Positions 8,457-16,712 of a stretch of 21,287 nucleotides of DNA are shown here, piece by piece. This DNA is from a virus: positions 1 through 21,287 of IMG/VR virus record IMGVR_UViG_3300044729_000553, one strand, 5' to 3'. Below the pieces are notes generated by a model. It searched no databases, was not told where the DNA came from, and saw only the letters and a program-made list of their open reading frames with translations. A program made the translations under genes and the position numbers. Position 1 is the first letter of the stretch. The number at the start of each line of letters is the position of its first letter.

Positions 8457-11400
8457 TTATCTTACTTGTGTGACCGTTAGGATTATTGATGGTATTGAAG
8501 GTATGTTACCCGTTGCATTTTCTGCTAATAGTATAGCATCTCCATTTGTATTTTGCCATGCTAATTCAAAGTAATCACTTGCAACTGCATCAACAACATA
8601 ATTCCATGCTGCAATCAATTCTTCATTATTTGCTAATACAACATGTCCTGCTGATGCACTTACATTAGTTCCGTTTTTCTTTAACCAAATGTATACATCA
8701 TCTGCTCCTGTATCTGCTAGTATTTGTGCTGAGAATTGTATGTTATATGTTCCACTATTTGCTAATGTAATTCTGCTATTAGATGCAATTGATACACCTT
8801 GTGATATATCAGTTTGTTCAAAATTCATTGATTGAGATACGTTTGCACTACCTGATTGATTTATATTACTTTGGAATGCACCTACATTGAATTGTCTGTT
8901 ACCATTTGCAAAGAATGTGCTACCTGATTGAACAGTTAAACTACCTGATACATTTACAGTTCCTTCAAAGTATGAGTTAGACCCACTATCTATTAAGAAG
9001 CCTGTTTTTCTTGTGTCAGCAGAACTTGATACACCTGTTCCTACTGCAAATACAATATCAGAAGTTTTATTTCTAATTCCGTCATCTGCATTATTTCTAC
9101 CAACGAATACAGAACCGAATGAACGAGCATCGTTTGTATTGGAACTAGCACTTACAATCAATCTTTGTCCTAATAGACCAGTAGCAACTGTTGCGGTATA
9201 ATTATTGGAACCACTTACTCTAGCATTACTTGCATTTGAAAATAATGTATTACCATTTCCAAATACAAAGTTTTGATTGAATGACATACCAAAATTCAAA
9301 CTACTTGTTAATTGACTACCTGTCATTAAGAATGTGTTGTTTGCTCCAGCTATTGTATTTGCATTTGCAGTTGGAAGACCTAATCCTACACTTGATGATG
9401 AAAATTGATTTGTTAATATAAATCCAGTATCATTGATTGTATTACCAGTAAATGTTAAAGCAGATGAACTTAAATTTAATGTTACAGTACCATTTATATT
9501 ATTGTTTGTCAATGTTGTAGTAGACCCCGTTAATGCACTTTGATTTGCTATAATGGTAACTGTTCCTTGAATACCATTATTTATCATATTTAATCCAGCA
9601 GTTAATTTCTCTGCATTTAATGCTGCACTACTTCCTATGTTTATAGTTCCTAATACACTATTGCCATTTATATTCCATGCAGAAGAACTTACCGGCCCTC
9701 TCATAGTTAATGTAGTTCCAGCAGCACCAAAGTAGTTATTATTCATTGTTGGACTAAATGCCATTGATGAACTTATTAGTGGGATGTTACTACCGTTTAA
9801 TGCTATATTTCCTAAACCTAAATATCTTTTGAAACCTGTAACTGGTGCTGCTGGGTTAAAGAATATGTTTCCACTACCTGATATTATTGTATCTGCAGTA
9901 TTGGTATTTGTTTTGAATATTAAGTTAATGTTTGTTGCTGCAGAGGAGCTTAAATGTACTAATGCTGCGTATGTTGGAGTAAAAGTACTTGCACCTAATA
10001 CTAAACTACCTGACCTTCCTAATAAATAAACCTCACCTACTCCTGTTCCTGGAATACTATTTATCGTTTGAACACCAACAAAGTTATTCGAACCTGTTGT
10101 TGCAAAACTACCTGTGTTAATTGATGCTCCACTACCTGTTGCAACTGTTAAACTAAATGTAGTTGCATCACCTTTTGTGAATGTCAATACATTACCACTA
10201 ACACTACCAGTTCTCATTAAACTACCTGTGTCCGTGCTTCCTCCACCAGGTATTGTTATTGATGCAGTACCTGCACTTAACGTTGCGGTTACACCTGCAC
10301 CATTAAAATTAAATGAGGTTGCGTTTCCTAATATACTTCCTTCGTCTTGTACTGATATTGTTCCACCACTACTTGTGATTGCATTTATTCTGCTATCAAC
10401 TGATGCTGAATAGTCAACAAAGTTTGTTACCGATGATGATAATAAACCAGAAGGTAATGCACCTGCTCCTGTGAATGAAGATGTTGGTATTAATGTAGTT
10501 TTATTACTAGCATTTCCAACCCATACATATCCTTGTTGTAAAGATGCAGTAAATGTTTGATTTACATTTAAGTTTGAATCAACATACATTCTACCAAAGA
10601 AAGCATTACCCCATACACCACCTTGATTTTCAATTAACCATAATTGTTGTTGTGATACTCCACTACCAGTAATTCTAAAATCAAAGTTTTGTCCATTTTC
10701 AGAACTACCTAATCTTAATTTTGTTGGAGTACCATTTGAATAATAAAATCCAGCCGATGCAGTTATTATTTGGTCAGCTACGAATATATTACTACCGGTT
10801 GTTGCAAAACTACCTGTGTTGATTGTTGCAGCACTACCTGTATCAACTGTAATATTAAATGTTGTTGCATCTCCTTTGGTAAATGTAATTGTATTTAAAT
10901 TCACACTTGCAGTTACTAATGAACTTGCAGTAATTGCAGATGTTACATAACTTCCAGTTTGTCCACCTAATGTATTCCATTTAGCATCATTAGATTGAGT
11001 ATATTCATTTAATGAAGTTAATGGAACCGATGAAGTTAAATATGAGCCAGTTGCAGCTATTAAATTATCTATTTGTAATTGTTGACCAGCATCTACCAAT
11101 GCAACACTTGCTGAATTAGCATATGATGCAGTTGCGTTAATTAAAGAATTTACTTTACTATCGTTAGATTCAGTATAAGCATTAAATGATGCAGTAGTTA
11201 CCAATCCACTAATATCAACCGATGAAGTTAATACAGGTGTTCCATTAACTGTCAAACTACCTTGTACCTTAACACTACCTGAAAGAGTTTGTATGTCTGT
11301 CAACTCATCTCCGAATATATTTGAACCACTAGAATAAATTACACTACTGGTTTCAAAAGTTGTTTGAACATATGTAAACGATGCAGATACTGCTGTAATG

Positions 11401-12410
11401 TTTGTGAATGTTTGATTTGCAGTAAAGTTATTATCTACATTAGTTCTTGCAAAAGAAGCGGTTTCACTTTCAGTAATCCAACTACCACTTACACTTTCAA
11501 TTGATGTTAATCTTTGATTTGCAGATGATGTAAATGTATTATATCCAGTATTGATATCTAATTGAGATGCAGTAAATTCATTCAATGATGTTAATGGAAC
11601 TGATGATGTTAAATAAGAACCACTAGCTGCAATTAAAGAATTAATTTGTGATTGCTGTGCTGCATCTACCACTGCAACCGATGCACTATTTGCGTATGAT
11701 GCAGTAGCAGCAGTTAAATTATTTATTGATGTTTCTGCACTTTGACTGAATGTGTTTAGATTACTTATAGAAATTGCCTGGCTTGCTGTGGTTGAGTTTA
11801 TATTTGCAATTGATATATTGACACTAGCCGAAGTAGATTCTAAGTTATTTAATCTATTATTTGCTGATGAAGTAAATTGATTTAATGATGAAGTTACACT
11901 TTCTAATGTAGTATTCTTAGTATTTTGAGATGCAGTAAATTCGTTTAATGAAGTTAATGGAATTGAACTTGTCAAATATGAACCACTTGCTGCAATTAAC
12001 GAATTAATTTGTGATTGTTGTGCTGCATCTACTGCTGCTACTGAACTACTAATTGCGTAAGATGCAGTTGCGTTAATTAATGAATTTACCTTACTATCAT
12101 TACTTTGTGTATAAGCATTGAATGAAGCAGTCGTAACTAATGATGATGTATTAACATTAGATACCAAAGATGAAGTTGGGAATGAATATGTTTTACCATT
12201 TGCACCACCTATTAACAAATATCCTTCTTGTAAACTTGCAGTTAAACTACCTGAAAGATATAAGTTTCCACCTGTGTTTACCGATACTCCAATTGAATTA
12301 CCTAAACCATCTTGCAAACCAATTAAAGTTGCAGATGCCGTATTGTTAGTCTCTAAGTGTATTAGTGATTGATACGATTGTGAGATATAAAGATTACTTA
12401 AACTACCCAT
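8457..12410 (-). CDS. Large tail fibre with TxS repeats and C-terminal TNF/C1q-like domain
   Basis: The largest protein here, 1317 residues, rich in Ser, Thr, Asn and Ala and nearly free of Cys. Residues 87-471 hold three copies of a repeat with SFNAYTQSNDSKVNSLI, QQSQINSLIAASGSYLTSS and LTSLNEFTASQ, probably a trimeric coiled or beta-stranded shaft. Residues about 507-539 and 741-773 carry a second repeat (KGDATTF, INTGSFATTGSN). Residues 885-995 have regular Asn/Gly/Thr/Ile spacing (NNNINGTVTLNLSSSALTF) suggesting a beta-helix. The last about 145 residues (FNVGAFQSNINQSG to LTVTQVR) look like a TNF/C1q-type jelly roll, with IASNSRITLANSGTYNIQFS as its clearest strand pair, and are the likely receptor-binding tip. 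It starts 18 bases after the tail-completion gene. It shares modules with the 445-residue fibre at 19313-20650. Confidence 0.8.
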   Translation of the reverse strand: MGSLSNLYISQSYQSLIHLETNNTASATLIGLQDGLGNSIGVSVNTGGNLYLSGSLTASLQEGYLLIGGANGKTYSFPTSSLVSNVNTSSLVTTASFNAYTQSNDSKVNSLINATASYAISSSVAAVDAAQQSQINSLIAASGSYLTSSIPLTSLNEFTASQNTKNTTLESVTSSLNQFTSSANNRLNNLESTSASVNISIANINSTTASQAISISNLNTFSQSAETSINNLTAATASYANSASVAVVDAAQQSQINSLIAASGSYLTSSVPLTSLNEFTASQLDINTGYNTFTSSANQRLTSIESVSGSWITESETASFARTNVDNNFTANQTFTNITAVSASFTYVQTTFETSSVIYSSGSNIFGDELTDIQTLSGSVKVQGSLTVNGTPVLTSSVDISGLVTTASFNAYTESNDSKVNSLINATASYANSASVALVDAGQQLQIDNLIAATGSYLTSSVPLTSLNEYTQSNDAKWNTLGGQTGSYVTSAITASSLVTASVNLNTITFTKGDATTFNITVDTGSAATINTGSFATTGSNIFVADQIITASAGFYYSNGTPTKLRLGSSENGQNFDFRITGSGVSQQQLWLIENQGGVWGNAFFGRMYVDSNLNVNQTFTASLQQGYVWVGNASNKTTLIPTSSFTGAGALPSGLLSSSVTNFVDYSASVDSRINAITSSGGTISVQDEGSILGNATSFNFNGAGVTATLSAGTASITIPGGGSTDTGSLMRTGSVSGNVLTFTKGDATTFSLTVATGSGASINTGSFATTGSNNFVGVQTINSIPGTGVGEVYLLGRSGSLVLGASTFTPTYAALVHLSSSAATNINLIFKTNTNTADTIISGSGNIFFNPAAPVTGFKRYLGLGNIALNGSNIPLISSSMAFSPTMNNNYFGAAGTTLTMRGPVSSSAWNINGNSVLGTINIGSSAALNAEKLTAGLNMINNGIQGTVTIIANQSALTGSTTTLTNNNINGTVTLNLSSSALTFTGNTINDTGFILTNQFSSSSVGLGLPTANANTIAGANNTFLMTGSQLTSSLNFGMSFNQNFVFGNGNTLFSNASNARVSGSNNYTATVATGLLGQRLIVSASSNTNDARSFGSVFVGRNNADDGIRNKTSDIVFAVGTGVSSSADTRKTGFLIDSGSNSYFEGTVNVSGSLTVQSGSTFFANGNRQFNVGAFQSNINQSGSANVSQSMNFEQTDISQGVSIASNSRITLANSGTYNIQFSAQILADTGADDVYIWLKKNGTNVSASAGHVVLANNEELIAAWNYVVDAVASDYFELAWQNTNGDAILLAENATGNIPSIPSIILTVTQVR
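10093..10190. repeat. Fibre repeat type 2, copy 1
   Basis: In-gene direct repeat of the segment at 10795-10892. Both encode INTGSFATTGSN preceded by FTKGDATTF, and at DNA level both open with CCTGTTGTTGC or CCGGTTGTTGC followed by AAAACTACCTGTGTT. Divergence is mainly at third codon positions. Confidence 0.7.
10795..10892. repeat. Fibre repeat type 2, copy 2
   Basis: Second copy of the repeat at 10093-10190, inside the 1317-residue fibre gene. A shortened form, ending ATTGSNTF, is also found in the separate fibre gene at 19313-20650. Confidence 0.7.
10999..11210. repeat. Fibre repeat type 1, copy C
   Basis: Coding repeat of about 70 residues in the fibre gene, with SFNAYTESNDSKVNSLI, then SYLTSSVPLTSLNEYTQSND. 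It is the most diverged of three copies; the others lie at 11572-11730 and 11935-12150. Confidence 0.7.
11572..11730. repeat. Fibre repeat type 1, copy B
   Basis: Middle copy of the fibre repeat, encoding ASYANSASVAVVDAAQQSQI and SYLTSSVPLTSLNEFTASQ. It lacks the SFNAYTQ segment found at the start of the other two copies. Confidence 0.7.
11935..12150. repeat. Fibre repeat type 1, copy A
   Basis: The copy nearest the N-terminus of the fibre, encoding SFNAYTQSNDSKVNSLI, AAQQSQINSLIAASGSYL and LTSLNEFTASQ. The copies are colinear in protein and DNA, as expected from internal duplication. Confidence 0.7.
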
Positions 12411-12428
12411 TATTTTTATTTTATATTT

Positions 12429-13286
12429 TTATACTGTCGACCATGTTCTAAATTCTGCATCAGCTCCACTCCATGCTGCCGGAGTTGTAGACCAAACTTT
12501 AGGATTAATCCATAAATTACACAATGCGCAAGTTTGAATTATTCCTGGTTGAAGTATTGGAAGATTTACAAAATCCCAATCATCAGCAGCAATTGGTTCT
12601 ACTATTGTATAACACACTAAGTTAGCATATGTATTTGATAGACCTGGTGATTTCAATGTAGAAAATACTCCACCAATAGTAGATGAATATTGTCCTGGGT
12701 CTAATATTGCTTTGTATCTTTGTCCAGTTAAACAATCTTCAATTATAAATCCTTGCTCACCTTCAACGGGTATTAAAAAAAAAAGACAACGATTTTTGTC
12801 ATTGTGAGTTGTAAGAGTAAACTCCGCAGTCCAACCCGCCAGACCATTGTCAAATCTATCCGCAAAAGGGGTGCATATAATGTCCTCATTGATTTCAAAA
12901 TTCTGGACACCTCTTTGTGTGTAAGAAGTTAAATCGTTCAGGATTGCAAGTGTATTTGCGAATATGTCTACTTTATCATTGACTTGATAATAAGGAATAG
13001 TTTGTTCGTTGTTTGTAGGGTCTGATTCGTTATTTTTATTCTTAACTTTATCAGCAACCATTAACTGACATCTGAAATTAGTAACAGATGTACCAAAGTC
13101 AGATTCTAATATTTGTAAATTACCAATTGGATATTCAGTAAATTCTTTATCATCAAATTCTGCAATGTCTCCCAATGTTACCGCTTGAATAGAAGGGTGA
13201 TTAGACATTATTGTTCTAAAATAATTAACTACATTATAATAAAGTGTGTAGTTAGTGCCTGTGTTAGATATTATTGGTGTTGCCAT
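12429..13286 (-). CDS. Tail-completion protein, long paralogue with C-terminal CxxC module
   Basis: Start set at the ATG at 13286 (MATPIISNTG), 1 base after the previous stop; an in-frame ATG 7 codons earlier would overlap the neighbour, and the later start aligns with the paralogue. The product is 285 residues. Residues 1-170 parallel the upstream 173-residue protein: TNYTLYYNVVNYF, NHPSI, DIAEFDDKEF, ADKVKNKNNESD, TIPYYQVND, QRGVQNFEIN, then RFDNGLAGWTAEFTLTTHND. After NKNRCLF the paralogue ends, whereas this protein continues for about 115 residues: FIIEDCLTGQRYKAILDPGQ, a CYTIVEP segment, and CALCN with a CxxC pair. I recall such Cys-containing modules appended to phage tail proteins. The joint lies on a run of ten T bases (12775-12784). 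The core is probably a tail terminator or gpU-like fold, an inference from position. Confidence 0.6.
   Translation of the reverse strand: MATPIISNTGTNYTLYYNVVNYFRTIMSNHPSIQAVTLGDIAEFDDKEFTEYPIGNLQILESDFGTSVTNFRCQLMVADKVKNKNNESDPTNNEQTIPYYQVNDKVDIFANTLAILNDLTSYTQRGVQNFEINEDIICTPFADRFDNGLAGWTAEFTLTTHNDKNRCLFFLIPVEGEQGFIIEDCLTGQRYKAILDPGQYSSTIGGVFSTLKSPGLSNTYANLVCYTIVEPIAADDWDFVNLPILQPGIIQTCALCNLWINPKVWSTTPAAWSGADAEFRTWSTV
12774..12780 (-). other. Candidate -1 ribosomal slippery heptamer T TTT TTA
   Basis: On the coding strand the in-frame codons are CTT TTT TTT TTA, so the heptamer T TTT TTA is in the right phase for a tandem -1 slip. After a shift, three codons (AAT ACC CGT) precede TGA at 12763-12765. 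The shifted product would end RCLFFLNTR at 174 residues, against 173 in the upstream paralogue, which ends RCLFELYPN. I see no obvious downstream stem-loop. Confidence 0.4.
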
Positions 13287-13287
13287 A

Positions 13288-13809
13288 TTAATTTGGATAT
13301 AATTCAAATAGACAACGATTCTTGTCGTTGTGTGTTGTTAAAGTAAATGTTACTACCCATCCTGCTAATCCGTTATCAAATCTTTCTTCAAATTGTTTAC
13401 AATTAATTGCACCATTGATATCAAAGTTAGTAACTCCTCTTTGAATAAAAGAAGTTATGTCATTTACGATTGCAAGTGTGTTTGACCAAATATCCATCAA
13501 ATCATCTACTCCATAATAAGGAATAGTTTGCTGATTAGTTCTAACATCACTTTCATTATTATTATCCTTAATCTTATCAGCAACTATTATTTGTATTTCA
13601 TAATTAGTTATACTATTTGCAAATCTAGTTGATGGTATTATAACATTAGCAACAGGGTATGCAGGAAACTCTCTCTTATCAAGCTCATCAATCTCTTCGG
13701 TTGATACTGAGTTAATAGATGGATGTTGTGCCATATACTCTGCAAAGAAATTAATCAAATTGTAATAATTTGTATAATTTACATTTGTATTTGTTACTAA
13801 TACACTCAT
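13288..13809 (-). CDS. Tail-completion protein, short paralogue
   Basis: A 173-residue protein parallel to residues 1-174 of the next gene, with shared landmarks NYTNYYNLINFF, QHPSI, EIDELDKREFPAYPVANV, ADKIKDNNNESD, QQTIPYYGVDDLMDIW, SFIQRGVTNFDINGAI, then RFDNGLAGWVVTFTLTTHND. Similar proteins occur between connector and tail genes of Bacteroidota phages; a tail terminator or gpU-like role closing the tube at the neck is likely but not proven from sequence. It starts 5 bases after the connector stop. The pair must come from tandem duplication, and each copy may occupy a different ring, or one may have drifted to a new role. Confidence 0.6.
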   Translation of the reverse strand: MSVLVTNTNVNYTNYYNLINFFAEYMAQHPSINSVSTEEIDELDKREFPAYPVANVIIPSTRFANSITNYEIQIIVADKIKDNNNESDVRTNQQTIPYYGVDDLMDIWSNTLAIVNDITSFIQRGVTNFDINGAINCKQFEERFDNGLAGWVVTFTLTTHNDKNRCLFELYPN

Positions 13810-13814
13810 TGTTA

Positions 13815-14333
13815 TTATAGTTGTATACCACCGAAGTACATATTACTTTGGTCAGGATATATTTGAGTTTGATTACCGATTGATTGTAAGTATTGAGGTA
13901 TGTTATTACTATATGCAATTAAATAGTTTTGTAATCTTAATGCATAATAATCAGCATTTTGTTGTGCCTGTGCTTTTAGATAATCTATTTCTGATTTAGA
14001 AGGTGCAGTACCTTGTTCACTTTGTTGTTTAATTGCTCCATTAGATTTAAATTGAACAGAACTAAATGGAATATATTCAACACATGCATACCATATCAAT
14101 GCATTCTTTACATAATCATCCAATAGGTCTTGATAATATATTGATAAGTTGTCAACATTATTTGCAATGATTTGTGCCTGTAAATAATCAAATAAGATTG
14201 TACCTAAAAGATTCTTTAAGTATTTATCTTGTGCAGTTCTTACAAATGGTAATAGAGCATCAGCATCTATCGCACCCTGTAATGGTGTGTTTTTAATTAT
14301 ATCGTTTCTATTAATAAAAAGTGCGTATGCCAT
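13815..14333 (-). CDS. Head-tail connector / adaptor protein
   Basis: A 172-residue, mostly helical protein. It resembles the connector family of Bacteroidota phages (DUF6712-like, from memory): YLKNLLGTILFDYLQAQI (38-55), YYQDLLDDYVKNALIWYACV (66-85), EYIPFSSVQFKSNGAIKQQ (86-104), then a Tyr/Gln-rich helix. The pattern of LLG, paired Y-x-x-L-L and I-W-x-A with PF is the recognisable core. It lies directly after the portal gene with a 3-base gap, the usual position for an adaptor that binds the portal ring. The start follows from that gap. Confidence 0.65.
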   Translation of the reverse strand: MAYALFINRNDIIKNTPLQGAIDADALLPFVRTAQDKYLKNLLGTILFDYLQAQIIANNVDNLSIYYQDLLDDYVKNALIWYACVEYIPFSSVQFKSNGAIKQQSEQGTAPSKSEIDYLKAQAQQNADYYALRLQNYLIAYSNNIPQYLQSIGNQTQIYPDQSNMYFGGIQL

Positions 14334-14336
14334 AAT

Positions 14337-15635
14337 TTATTTTTGTTTAAATGTTTCGTATTCTCTTTCAAAAAATGCACTACCAAAACTTACATTAGGT
14401 CTAGGTTCGGTTTCAAATTCACCATCTTGTGTTGTTTGGTCACCTGGGTTTTCTTGAGTTGCAGGATTTTCCATTGACTTATTTGTTTCATCTTCAACTT
14501 GCTCAATAGACTTACCTGTTTCTTCTGCGGTTTGTGATAAAAGAACTAACGGAGTTAATTGTTCAAAGTATAATTCCATTTCATCATATCCACCTTGTAC
14601 TAATGCCACATCTAAACTATTTAATAATAAGTTTTGGAATGGACTAATAGTCATTGTTTGTAAGATACTAAATGCAGTTTTCATTTCTTCTGATTGAGAA
14701 GAGAAACCATTATTTTCAGTTCTGATACCAAACAATAACGGACTGGTTACTCTATGTGCTACAAGTATTCTATCTTGTGTGTATTTTGCCACATAGTCAT
14801 ACTTCTCATGCAAATTAGGTATGTCAATTACGTCAAGCGTTGGTTTAGTTGCAGGGTCATCGTTAAATGATAACATAAATCTACCTGCGTTATCCGTACC
14901 TGTAAATTTAGCTTGTACTAAATCTTCGATTGTTTCTCTTTCTTCAGGAGCAGGTACACCATTATTAAAGTTTAACATTACAGCAGGTAAGAAACCATTT
15001 GTAATATTATTTAAATGTAAGTTAGATATTTCACCTTCACTTACTGCGAATTGCATTGCTGCAACCCAATCAGGTAGAGAATAGTAATATAAACCTGGTG
15101 AGTAATTTTTAATGTAAAGTATTTCACACTTCTCATTAGACATACCAAATGCAGGTATTCTTTTTTTATTTTTAATCTTTCTATGGTCGTTCCAATCTGT
15201 ACAATAGAAATAGTTTTGTATCTTTGGATGTGAGTCCAATTTCTCTGCTCTTAAATACTGAACAGGTACGTGATACATTTTAATTATCTTTGTATGAGAA
15301 TCATCCCAATATACTTGATATGCACCATTGCCATACAACTTCAAATCAAATGCTACTCTCTTTGTTTCTTCCTGTGGAATTAACTTTTGTAATATTTCAT
15401 TGAATGCTGGGTTTTTAGAGTATACACCCTTACCATATATTAAATCAGCAATACCTTCGATACATGCAGAGTTAGTTGTACTTACATTATAAGTCATAGT
15501 AACTGCATCAAAGAAATCATCGTGTCCATAAACACCGAATGGTATCCAATTATATCGTGTTTTAGTATCTTCCGTTATAAAAGGAAGCTGATTATTATTT
15601 ACATTAACGATTGAGAATTTTTGTTGTTGTTTCAT
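14337..15635 (-). CDS. Portal protein
   Basis: A 432-residue portal, forming the ring at the head vertex through which DNA passes. Landmarks: SACIEGIADLIYGKGVYSKN (56-75), the wing-type segment VAFDLKLYGNGAYQVYWDD (94-112), YHVPVQYLRAEKLD (121-134), NGFLPAVMLNFNNGVP (213-228), and the stem-and-clip region DRILVAHRVTSPLLFGIRTE followed by NGFSSQSEEM (288-318), which is characteristic of this portal type. Residues 365-432 form a Glu/Gln/Thr-rich tail that is probably disordered, ending FFEREYETFKQK. The size is normal for Bacteroidota phage portals. The start is one base after the stop of the preceding 127-residue gene. Confidence 0.85.
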   Translation of the reverse strand: MKQQQKFSIVNVNNNQLPFITEDTKTRYNWIPFGVYGHDDFFDAVTMTYNVSTTNSACIEGIADLIYGKGVYSKNPAFNEILQKLIPQEETKRVAFDLKLYGNGAYQVYWDDSHTKIIKMYHVPVQYLRAEKLDSHPKIQNYFYCTDWNDHRKIKNKKRIPAFGMSNEKCEILYIKNYSPGLYYYSLPDWVAAMQFAVSEGEISNLHLNNITNGFLPAVMLNFNNGVPAPEERETIEDLVQAKFTGTDNAGRFMLSFNDDPATKPTLDVIDIPNLHEKYDYVAKYTQDRILVAHRVTSPLLFGIRTENNGFSSQSEEMKTAFSILQTMTISPFQNLLLNSLDVALVQGGYDEMELYFEQLTPLVLLSQTAEETGKSIEQVEDETNKSMENPATQENPGDQTTQDGEFETEPRPNVSFGSAFFEREYETFKQK

Positions 15636-15636
15636 A

Positions 15637-16020
15637 TTAAGTCAAAATTATGTATCTGTTTTCACTAGCGTGTGAAATTACTGGTGGTATTTGGTTTTCG
15701 TATACTGATTTGTCAATTGATTGAGATGCATATACTTGTATTGAACCTTGCCATATTGCATTGCCTGTTGCATTAGAAGTTATGTTGTTTGCTCCTTGAT
15801 TATAAAGTGTTGCTCTATATTCAGCACCTTGATATGCACCACTAATACTTCCTGTAAATGCAACAAAGGATTCATATCCATTATAAGACATACTTGCCAT
15901 TGACATGGTTAAGTTTTGTAGAGTATACATATCTTGTAAAGACATTGTAAACTCATTGGAGCCAGTAGGTTGTGTTCTAAATGTATACTCATTTGATTGA
16001 GATATGTAATATGCTAGCAT
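15637..16020 (-). CDS. Small beta-rich virion protein, unknown role
   Basis: A 127-residue protein with alternating strands: YYISQSNEYTFRTQ, EFTMSLQDMYTLQNLTMSM, YRATLYNQG, IWQGSIQVYASQSIDKSVYE, NRYIILT. The YRATLYN and WQGSIQVYASQS segments match small proteins I recall from marine and Bacteroidota phages near portal genes; their function is not known to me. A head decoration or neck protein is possible. The gene is the first after the strong terminator at 16084-16113 and has its own upstream dyad element at 16049-16081, so it probably opens a new transcription unit with the portal and tail genes. It ends one base before the portal start. Confidence 0.65.
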   Translation of the reverse strand: MLAYYISQSNEYTFRTQPTGSNEFTMSLQDMYTLQNLTMSMASMSYNGYESFVAFTGSISGAYQGAEYRATLYNQGANNITSNATGNAIWQGSIQVYASQSIDKSVYENQIPPVISHASENRYIILT

Positions 16021-16048
16021 TATCTATTGTTTATCTTGTCTGTATCTA

Positions 16049-16081
16049 ATAATAACAAATAATTATCTAATAATAGTTAAA
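16049..16081 (-). promoter_or_regulatory. 33-base dyad element, copy F, candidate promoter after terminator
   Basis: Plus strand: TAATAACAA, 11 bases, AATAATAGTTAA. It has the same arm spacing as copies at 780-812, 18479-18511 and 20957-20989. It lies 2 bases past the terminator T-tract and 28 bases before the 127-residue gene. A position directly downstream of a terminator is what a re-initiating promoter would need. Confidence 0.5.
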
Positions 16082-16083
16082 AC

Positions 16084-16113
16084 AAAAAAACCCCACTCCG
16101 AAGAGTAGGGTTT
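16084..16113 (-). terminator. Rho-independent terminator with UUCG loop
   Basis: On the minus strand, AAACCCTACTC, loop TTCG, GAGTGGGGTTT, then a T-run (7 Ts). The stem is 11 base pairs with one T-G wobble, closed by the very stable C(UUCG)G loop. It lies 23 bases past the stop of the tail tube gene and is the only GC-rich hairpin with a T-tract that I found. Confidence 0.92.
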
Positions 16114-16136
16114 AATATTTTTAATGTTAATACTGA

Positions 16137-16682
16137 TTAAGCAGGTGTACCATAAACTACTGAGTAGTTTGCAGTTAAACCGCCTAATGCGTTAGATGTT
16201 GAACTTCCAGAAATGAATGCTGCTGGTAATTGTTCCATACCTGTGAACGTTACTGAATAACCATAAAGGTCACCCAATGCTGCTCCGGTTTGAATTGTAC
16301 CTGCGGTTACATCCGCTCCTAATTTTTCACCAACTAACAATGCATCACCGTTATTTGTCCAAACGATTATTTGAGGACGACCATAAGCCATAAGCTTTAA
16401 TTGAGTAGTCATCTCGTTTGTTAACTTCTTTAAGTTTAGAATTAATTCTTGTGAAAAGAATGTAGTTCCGTTATCTCTTGAAGTGGTAACAGTTTCAGTA
16501 TATGCACTTGAACCTTTAAGTTGGTAGAAGTATAATACACTACCTGATGGTACTGCAGTTACTTCACCGCTTCCGTTTTTAGTGAAAGACCCAGTTGTAT
16601 AGTTTACGAAGTATACTCCTTGTATACCACCGATACTTTCTTTACAAACTTCTTGTCTTCCTGCTGATAAATTACATGGCAT
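16137..16682 (-). CDS. Probable major tail tube protein
   Basis: A 181-residue protein of alternating strands. The start carries CNLSAGRQEVCKESIGGIQG, a Cys-x-Gly-Arg-x-x-Cys-Lys pattern I recall from abundant structural proteins of Bacteroidota phages. Further marks are SQELILNLKKLTNEMTTQLK (74-93), GRPQIIVWTNNGDALLVGE (100-118) and ALGDLYGYSVTFTGMEQLPA, the last resembling the end strands of tail tube proteins. It follows the capsid gene by 30 bases and is followed by the strong terminator, so capsid and this protein are probably made together in large amounts. A head decoration protein is the main alternative. The role is inferred. Confidence 0.55.
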   Translation of the reverse strand: MPCNLSAGRQEVCKESIGGIQGVYFVNYTTGSFTKNGSGEVTAVPSGSVLYFYQLKGSSAYTETVTTSRDNGTTFFSQELILNLKKLTNEMTTQLKLMAYGRPQIIVWTNNGDALLVGEKLGADVTAGTIQTGAALGDLYGYSVTFTGMEQLPAAFISGSSTSNALGGLTANYSVVYGTPA

Positions 16683-16712
16683 AATACTTTGATTTAGTTT
16701 TGTTAGTTAATA

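Noticed and set aside
8457-8900. Variable region of a diversity-generating retroelement at the fibre tip
   Set aside because: I found no reverse transcriptase and no second template-like copy of the fibre end in this window, so there is no support.
10999-12150. Regular repeats suggesting a CRISPR array
   Set aside because: The repeats are long, diverged mainly at third codon positions and in frame with the fibre protein; there are no short identical repeats with unique spacers.
9013-12372. Several plus-strand frames of 60-100 codons opposite the large fibre gene
   Set aside because: They are Pro/Val/Leu-rich antisense readings of Ser/Thr/Asn repeats, with no leader and no gene order of their own.
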